Shown here piece after piece: positions 7,116 through 11,009 of a DNA stretch of 11,009 nt. Position 1 is the first letter of the stretch. Each line of letters opens with the position of its first letter. The DNA comes from an archaeon. GTDB lineage: Archaea; Iainarchaeota; Iainarchaeia; Iainarchaeales; Iainarchaeaceae. Made by a program: the position numbers and the translations under genes. The notes under the pieces were generated by a model, which was not told the origin of the DNA, did no database searches, and was given only the letters and a program-made list of their open reading frames with translations. The stretch is taken from positions 1-11,009 of the forward strand of contig JANLHD010000033.1 in the NCBI GenBank assembly GCA_024653865.1. The letters run 5' to 3'.

Positions 7116-7688
7116 CTAATTCACCTTTTCCGCGAGCACAATCATTTGCTCCTGCAAACTCCTTGGCAAAAAAATGTGCAGAACCGACCTGAAAAAAAAG
7201 CTCCACTTGTTTTTGCTCCCGTAACAATTCTCCTCGGAGTAAGGCTGGCAATAAAACTTTTTTATTTCAAACCCGTTTTTTTCGAGCAATTTTTTTAATT
7301 GCGGGTAATTGAACAAGCTGATATGAATTGGGGTCTCGTAGGATTTGAAAACGCGGTTCACAAGGCTCTTTCTGTTCGGCGTTGTGAGGATGAACACGCC
7401 GCCTTTTTTTAGCACGCGCGCAACTTCCGCAACAAACGGCGCAGGTTTTTCCACGTGCTCTATTAATTCGCCCGCAAAAACCGAGTCAAAAGTGTTCGCC
7501 TTGAAGGGGATTTTTTCCGCGCTCGAATTCTTGTAGTGCTCCGTGTCCTTTTTGATTTCAATGTCCACGCCGTAGAGGTTTTGTGCGCCGAATTTTTCTA
7601 TGAACCTCTCGTGGATTCCGCCAACAGAGCACCCCACGTCAAGGATTTTTCCCCGCAGGTTTTCCAATGCAAATTGCACCCTTTCCAC
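7116..7688 (-). CDS. Class I SAM-dependent methyltransferase (Methyltransf_11/UbiE-like)
   Basis: A 190-residue soluble protein. KILDVGCSVGG (14-24) is motif I, which binds S-adenosylmethionine. YGVDIE (39-44) ends with the acidic residue of motif II. AEKIPFKANTFDSVFAGELIEHVEKP (57-82) is the motif typical of the Methyltransf_11 group, followed by VARVLKKGGVFILTTPN (89-105). It probably O- or N-methylates a sugar or a lipid-linked intermediate, given two glycosyltransferases directly downstream, but the substrate cannot be read from the sequence. It starts with GTG at 7688 and is preceded by a GGTGGG site. It lies 41 nt downstream of the radical SAM gene and 1 nt upstream of the GT2 gene. Confidence 0.85.
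   Translation of the reverse strand: MERVQFALENLRGKILDVGCSVGGIHERFIEKFGAQNLYGVDIEIKKDTEHYKNSSAEKIPFKANTFDSVFAGELIEHVEKPAPFVAEVARVLKKGGVFILTTPNRKSLVNRVFKSYETPIHISLFNYPQLKKLLEKNGFEIKKFYCQPYSEENCYGSKNKWSFFFRSVLHIFLPRSLQEQMIVLAEKVN
7121..7127 (-). promoter_or_regulatory. Shine-Dalgarno site fixing a TTG start
   Basis: AAGGTGA on the minus strand lies 6 nt before the TTG at 7114 and overlaps the last codons of the methyltransferase gene. It is the best evidence that the GT2 gene uses this rare initiator. Confidence 0.8.
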
Positions 7689-7691
7689 TAA

Positions 7692-7697
7692 CCCACC
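7692..7697 (-). promoter_or_regulatory. Shine-Dalgarno site for the methyltransferase GTG start
   Basis: GGTGGG on the minus strand lies 3 nt before the GTG at 7688. The frame is open about 10 codons further upstream but offers no usual start codon there, so 7688 is preferred. Confidence 0.65.
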
Positions 7698-7700
7698 AAC

Positions 7701-7717
7701 AAAAAAACCTTTTTTTT
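7701..7717 (-). terminator. A8-GG-T7 inverted run, possible terminator or attenuator
   Basis: In the 41-nt gap between the radical SAM and methyltransferase genes the minus strand reads eight A, GG, then seven T. The T7 run is the longest in any gap of this window on that strand and could cause full or partial transcription termination after the radical SAM gene. Pure A/T pairing makes a strong hairpin unlikely. Confidence 0.3.
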
Positions 7718-7729
7718 AACAAATAGAAC

Positions 7730-9319
7730 TTATTGGGTTATTTTAAATATTGGTTTTGGTGCAACATCCGCTGCAGGCTCCGCTTCTTCTGTTTTTCCCT
7801 TGGATTGTGCGCCCTGTGCCAAATTTTTCTCGTCCTTAACCTGTTTTGATGCCGCGCTCTTTTTCCAAAAATCAATGTCGAGCAAATACTTCAAAAAAGT
7901 CCTTCCTCCCATGAGCAGCCTTCTGGTTTCCCTTGGCTGCGTGGCGATTACCTTCAATCTCCCAAGAATGTAGGAAGGCCTCATGTAGAATTCTTTCCTC
8001 GCCCAATCGCAACCCTCGACAAGTTCCTTTGCCGTGAGCTTATCGGTGTTCAAAATAGTATTGTGCGTCCCTTCCGGGGTTAGCCATTCCTCCCAATTGT
8101 GGGTTGAAAGAAAATTGTTCTCGGACGCCCACCTGTAAGCCTCGGTTCCGGGGTAGAGCATCAACGGGAAGAACTGCGCGGTGTCCGGGTCGAGTTTTTT
8201 CGCCCAAGCAACGGTTGCCCTGATTGTGTCCTTTGTTTCCCCCCTGTTTCCGAGCATAAAGCACCCGTGCACCAGGATGTTCGCCTTCTTTGTGTCCACC
8301 ATGAACTGTTCGATTCTCTCAATCTTCGTGCCCTTCTTGATGTTGTTCAAAATCTGTTGGTCGGAGCTCTCAAACCCGACGCAGAGGAGCCTGCATCCCG
8401 CTTTTTTCATCCACTGCAATGTTTCCAAATCCACGTCCGCGCGCGCATTGCACGTCCAGGTTACCTTAAGCTTCCTGTCCAAAACCTCTTTGCAGATTTC
8501 AATCATCCTCTGCTTGTCCTGGGTCATTGTGTCGTCCTCAATCATAATGTCCTTTACCTGCGGGAGGTTCTTCGAAATCCACTCGAATTCGTCCACCACG
8601 TTCTTGGGGCTCCTTGCCCTGTAAGAATGCCCTGTGAGTGTTTGCGGGAACTTGCAAAAAGTGCACCTAAATTTGCAGCCCCTTCCGGTGATTATTGTGA
8701 CTTCGGGGAACAAAACGCTTGGGTAAAAATAATCCTCGATTCTAAGGTGCTTTTTGTACACTTCGCTCGCAAACGGCATCGCATCCAATTGCTCCTGTTC
8801 AAGAGGCGGCATGTTGGGCGTAAATTTTATTTCCTTTCCATCGCGATAAGTTATTCCGAGCACGTTATCGAGTGGCTTCTTTTCTTCAAGCGCCTGTGCC
8901 AAATCCCTTAGTATGTAATCGTACTCTCCCCTTGCAACCGCGTCAATCATCACGCTCTCGCGGATGGATTCTTCGGGAAGCGCGCCGACATGCGTTCCCA
9001 CCATTATCGCAAAACTCTTGGGGTTAACTTTTTTCAATGCCTCGAGCACCCGAACATCGTTTTTGAAGGATGCGGTAACCGTGTCAAAAACCATCAATTC
9101 TGGTTTCCACTCCTTCACAATCTCTTGGACCTGTTCGGAACTCATGCCGTTCGCGGGCGCATCAATTAGCTTTACCTCATGCCCGGCCTGTTCGAGAACT
9201 CCCGTGGCATAGCCCATCCAAATGGGGTAATAAACGCACCCTCCCTTGGAAATCGCGGGGCTTCTGGAGGTCCTTGAGAACCTATAGAGAAAAGGCGGTG
9301 AGAGCATCAAAATCTTCAT
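7730..9319 (-). CDS. B12-binding-domain radical SAM enzyme, substrate unknown
   Basis: A 529-residue protein. The N-terminus (about 1-150) has the fold pattern of a cobalamin-binding domain: MKILMLSPPF, then YYPIWMGYATGVLEQAGHEVKLIDAP, and later IMVGTHVGALPEE. A DxHxxG cobalt-ligand motif is absent, as in many class B enzymes. The radical SAM core follows: TIITGRGCKFRCTFCKFP holds the cluster-binding CxxxCxxC (C215, C219, C222), EDDTM (261-265) is the following strand, and CVGFESSDQQIL (313-324) and FMLGNRGET (354-362) match the distal barrel. The last 45 residues are charged and low in complexity, so a flexible tail is likely. Relatives (BchE, HpnJ/HpnR, class B methylases) do methylations and difficult C-C or oxidative chemistry on lipids, sugars and cofactors. 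Here the neighbours point to a glycan or membrane lipid substrate, but that is inference. It starts at ATG 9319, downstream of a 134-nt gap with TATA-like elements. Confidence 0.88.
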   Translation of the reverse strand: MKILMLSPPFLYRFSRTSRSPAISKGGCVYYPIWMGYATGVLEQAGHEVKLIDAPANGMSSEQVQEIVKEWKPELMVFDTVTASFKNDVRVLEALKKVNPKSFAIMVGTHVGALPEESIRESVMIDAVARGEYDYILRDLAQALEEKKPLDNVLGITYRDGKEIKFTPNMPPLEQEQLDAMPFASEVYKKHLRIEDYFYPSVLFPEVTIITGRGCKFRCTFCKFPQTLTGHSYRARSPKNVVDEFEWISKNLPQVKDIMIEDDTMTQDKQRMIEICKEVLDRKLKVTWTCNARADVDLETLQWMKKAGCRLLCVGFESSDQQILNNIKKGTKIERIEQFMVDTKKANILVHGCFMLGNRGETKDTIRATVAWAKKLDPDTAQFFPLMLYPGTEAYRWASENNFLSTHNWEEWLTPEGTHNTILNTDKLTAKELVEGCDWARKEFYMRPSYILGRLKVIATQPRETRRLLMGGRTFLKYLLDIDFWKKSAASKQVKDEKNLAQGAQSKGKTEEAEPAADVAPKPIFKITQ

Positions 9320-9453
9320 TCAAATCACGTCATTAATTTCAAGGTTTATACACTTAATAAACTTTACAATTGTTAATAATGTTGCCTAATTTCCCTACTC
9401 ATTTCTAAATTTAGTGATTTCTAATTTATAAAGCGTTTCTGGTACAAAGGTGT
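9320..9453 (-). promoter_or_regulatory. AT-rich intergenic gap with candidate promoter(s) for the radical SAM string
   Basis: This is the largest gap on the minus-strand side. Reading toward the radical SAM gene, two TATA-like elements are visible: TTTATAAATT at 9433-9424, about 105 nt from the ATG, and GTGTATAAACC at 9353-9343, about 25-30 nt from the ATG. The second is at the right distance for a leaderless start at 9319; only a weak GTGA precedes that ATG as a possible ribosome site. A near-perfect direct repeat (ATTTCTAAATTTA at 9401-9413 and ATTTCTAATTTA at 9417-9428) and the palindrome CTAAATTTAG (9405-9414) lie between them. This suggests that the string from the radical SAM gene onward is transcribed separately from rfbA. 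Confidence 0.4.
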
Positions 9454-9461
9454 TCACCTTT
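9446..9461. repeat. 16-nt inverted repeat at the rfbA stop codon
   Basis: AAAGGTG-TT-CACCTTT has perfect 7-bp arms and spans the rfbA TGA (9454-9456). The 2-nt spacer is too short for a good RNA hairpin, so a protein-binding site is as likely as a terminator stem. Neither is shown. Confidence 0.35.
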
Positions 9462-10182
9462 TTCCCCTCTTTTCGCCCACGAATTTGTTCACGCGCAAGA
9501 GTTCCTCGAACGAACCGGCATCGAGCCATTCTTTTTTGAGTTTTGATGCCTTCAAAGAACCCTCTTTTATGTAGTAGTTGTGGATGTCGCTTATTTCAAG
9601 CTCGCCCCTCGCGCTTGGCTTCAAATTTTTTATGATTTCAAACACGTGCGGGGTGTACATGTAAACCCCGATTGCAACCCAGTTCGTGGGCGGGTCTTTT
9701 GGCTTTTCAATGACCTTTGTCACTTTGTCGCCTTCGAGCACGGCAACGCCGGCTTTTGCCGCCTCTTCTTTTGTTGTTTCGTAAATCAAAATGCGGGATT
9801 TTTCCTTTCCTTTTTCGAATTCGCGCACAAAAGGCCCAATGTCATCGAAGAGTATGTTGTCGCCGTTTATTGAAACGAATTTATCTCCGTCAACAAAATC
9901 CTTTGCAAGCCCAATTGCCTGCGGCAATCCCCCCGCCTCGTCCTGCACGCGGAAGGTGAAGTTCACGCCGAAGTTTTTCCCCGAGCCCAAGAGCGCGAAG
10001 ATTGCGCCGGCGTGGTGCGTTCCCGTAATCACTAGGATATCGCGAATGCCCGCCTGCTTGAGGGTTTCAATCGGGTAATAAATCATTGGCTTGTCATAAA
10101 TCGGCAGCAAATGCTTATTCGTCGATTTTGTAAGCTCGCCCAAGCGACTGCCAGTTCCTCCAGAAAGAATAATCCCCTTCAC
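9454..10182 (-). CDS. rfbA: Glucose-1-phosphate thymidylyltransferase, short archaeal form (RfbA/RmlA-type)
   Basis: A 242-residue nucleotidyltransferase that would join dTTP (or UTP) with glucose-1-phosphate to give the activated sugar feeding deoxysugar pathways. MKGIILSGGTGSRLGELTKS is the nucleotide-binding signature, followed by NKHLLPIYDKPMIYYPIETL (22-41). SINGDNILFD holds the metal-binding D108, VIEKPKDP has the EKP motif (159-161), and RGELEISDIHNYYI and EWLDAGS (D221) complete the sugar-phosphate site. The signature loop reads LGEL where bacterial RmlA has LYPL. The protein lacks the roughly 50-residue C-terminal extension of bacterial RmlA, as I would expect of short archaeal homologues, so UTP versus dTTP use is open. 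The GTG start at 10182 overlaps the stop of the upstream endonuclease-like gene (GTGA) and has GAGGAGG 8 nt upstream. No rmlB, rmlC or rmlD is present within the window. Confidence 0.85.
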   Translation of the reverse strand: MKGIILSGGTGSRLGELTKSTNKHLLPIYDKPMIYYPIETLKQAGIRDILVITGTHHAGAIFALLGSGKNFGVNFTFRVQDEAGGLPQAIGLAKDFVDGDKFVSINGDNILFDDIGPFVREFEKGKEKSRILIYETTKEEAAKAGVAVLEGDKVTKVIEKPKDPPTNWVAIGVYMYTPHVFEIIKNLKPSARGELEISDIHNYYIKEGSLKASKLKKEWLDAGSFEELLRVNKFVGEKRGKR

Positions 10183-11009
10183 GAATTCAGCCTCCTCTTT
10201 ATATCTAAATACTTTTGGTACTTTCTTAATAAATAGTGCTTTTGGTTCAAATATAACCAGTCAAATATCTTTATTGCTTGAAATCGCCCGCGGTATCTCA
10301 ATGCATAGTGGTTACTTTTTCTGCTGTTTTTTGTAAGTTTTGTCTTTTTGACCCCTATATATTTCATGAGTTGCAATTGGATTCCTTCAAGCATTTCTCT
10401 CGTTCCGACAATTTGAAAGCAAGGTGAATTACATTTCTCATCAAATAATACACTGCCGTCCCCTTCAAAAAAACCAAAAATGAAACTCTTCAGGATACTT
10501 TCATGTGTGTCTCTAAATTCACTTGGAAAGTCTAGTTTATCTGTTTTATTTGGGCCAATCCCATATTTCTCTAGGGTATGAAAAATTTTTTTACTGGTTA
10601 TTTGTAACTGGTTTTCTTCGTACCACTTACCAGTTTTCTTTAGGTAGGTATTTCTAGTATATATCGGCCCATTATAATTTAGCAAATTTTTGATTTTATC
10701 AATTATTTCCCCGTCCTTCTTCGAAAGGTTCATACCAAAATAGTAGGAATTTCCATTAATTTTGACATATCCGTCACTTGCAATCCATCCTATTACCCAG
10801 GCGTTTTCTTCATTTAAAGAGTCAAAATAACTGTGATTGACAGAGTAGATTGGTTTGTGAATTTTCCAAGTTCTTTCTTTTGGTTTCAGCCCAAATTTTT
10901 TCATGCGCTGACTTATTACCCATTGCGAAACCCCAAGCAAATCAGCAATTTCCTGCTGAGATAAATTGTTTTGAAAATATTGCTCTTCAATGAACTCCTT
11001 GCTAATGTT
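10179..11009 (-). CDS. HTH-LAGLIDADG homing endonuclease-like protein (5' end outside window)
   Basis: The frame is open from the window edge to TGA at 10179-10181, giving 276 visible residues; the true start is beyond 11009. The first 45 visible residues contain a helix-turn-helix of the form LSQQEIADLLGVSQWVISQRMKKFGL. Two LAGLIDADG helices follow: AWVIGWIASDG (about 70-80) and SFIFGFFEGDG (about 175-185), each ending in the acidic residue that binds the catalytic metal. Together they match a single-chain, two-motif endonuclease. The C-terminus DWLYLNQKHYLLRKYQKY resembles the conserved end of archaeal LAGLIDADG proteins. No intein splice-junction residues (C-terminal His-Asn followed by Cys/Ser/Thr) are seen, so it is free-standing rather than an intein of RfbA. 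The DNA is AT-rich: 19 of 60 bases are G/C at 10681-10740, against 36 of 60 at 8161-8220. That points to horizontal gain. A LAGLIDADG-derived regulator without nuclease activity is an alternative. Confidence 0.82.
   Translation of the reverse strand, partial: NISKEFIEEQYFQNNLSQQEIADLLGVSQWVISQRMKKFGLKPKERTWKIHKPIYSVNHSYFDSLNEENAWVIGWIASDGYVKINGNSYYFGMNLSKKDGEIIDKIKNLLNYNGPIYTRNTYLKKTGKWYEENQLQITSKKIFHTLEKYGIGPNKTDKLDFPSEFRDTHESILKSFIFGFFEGDGSVLFDEKCNSPCFQIVGTREMLEGIQLQLMKYIGVKKTKLTKNSRKSNHYALRYRGRFQAIKIFDWLYLNQKHYLLRKYQKYLDIKRRLNS
10191..10197 (-). promoter_or_regulatory. rfbA: Strong Shine-Dalgarno site for rfbA
   Basis: GAGGAGG on the minus strand lies 8 nt before the rfbA GTG at 10182 and inside the last codons of the endonuclease-like gene. 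It supports GTG as the start and implies translational coupling or independent loading at rfbA. Confidence 0.75.

Noticed and set aside
6774..7298. A 174-codon plus-strand open frame
   Set aside because: It crosses the junction of the methyltransferase and GT2 genes on the other strand and reads as an antisense shadow with no family motif.
8181..8911. Open frames of 147 and 214 codons on the plus strand opposite the radical SAM gene
   Set aside because: They lie antisense to a gene with clear family motifs, show no recognisable domain and lack convincing start sites.
9454..11009. Intein inserted in, or fused to, the nucleotidyltransferase
   Set aside because: The endonuclease frame ends with its own TGA, rfbA starts in a different frame with its own ribosome site, and intein splice residues are missing.
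1..11009. CRISPR array, tRNA or rRNA genes, insertion sequence ends
   Set aside because: No regularly spaced repeats, cloverleaf-like segments, rRNA stretches, transposase or terminal inverted repeats were seen on reading both strands; coding genes account for nearly all of the window.

Overview
The window looks like chromosomal DNA from an archaeon. Genes are packed with 4-nt GTGA/ATGA overlaps. Shine-Dalgarno sites are of the GGTGA/GGAGG type, several start codons are GTG or TTG, and at least one gene (start 1573) has an AT-rich TATA-like element but no Shine-Dalgarno site, as in leaderless archaeal transcripts. The proteins also have an archaeal look: a short glucose-1-phosphate nucleotidyltransferase and a LAGLIDADG endonuclease. 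A DPANN-type genome is possible, but that is a weak guess because no rRNA or ribosomal protein gene is present.

The window is a surface-glycan (cell-envelope polysaccharide or protein glycosylation) locus made of two converging gene strings. The plus-strand string (1-5027) holds the 3' end of an NDP-sugar epimerase/dehydratase, a DegT/DnrJ/EryC1/StrS PLP aminotransferase, a polytopic GT-C type glycosyltransferase with its own putative promoter, a membrane-anchored GT2 glycosyltransferase and a GT4 glycosyltransferase.

The minus-strand string (11009 down to 5013) holds a LAGLIDADG homing endonuclease-like gene with an N-terminal helix-turn-helix (cut by the window edge), a glucose-1-phosphate thymidylyltransferase (rfbA/rmlA type), an AT-rich 134-nt promoter gap, a B12-binding-domain radical SAM enzyme, a SAM methyltransferase, a GT2 with C-terminal membrane helices, and a GT4. 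The two strings meet tail to tail, and the last 15 nt of the two GT4 genes overlap.

Inferred division of labour: the dehydratase plus aminotransferase make a nucleotide-activated amino sugar; the RfbA-type enzyme makes a dTDP- (or UDP-) hexose; the GT2 and GT4 enzymes assemble the glycan at the cytoplasmic face of the membrane; the GT-C enzyme transfers sugar from a lipid-phosphate donor on the outer face; the methyltransferase and radical SAM enzyme decorate a sugar or lipid. No complete new defence or mobile system is visible. The least explained items are the radical SAM enzyme's substrate and the AT-rich endonuclease gene translationally coupled to rfbA.
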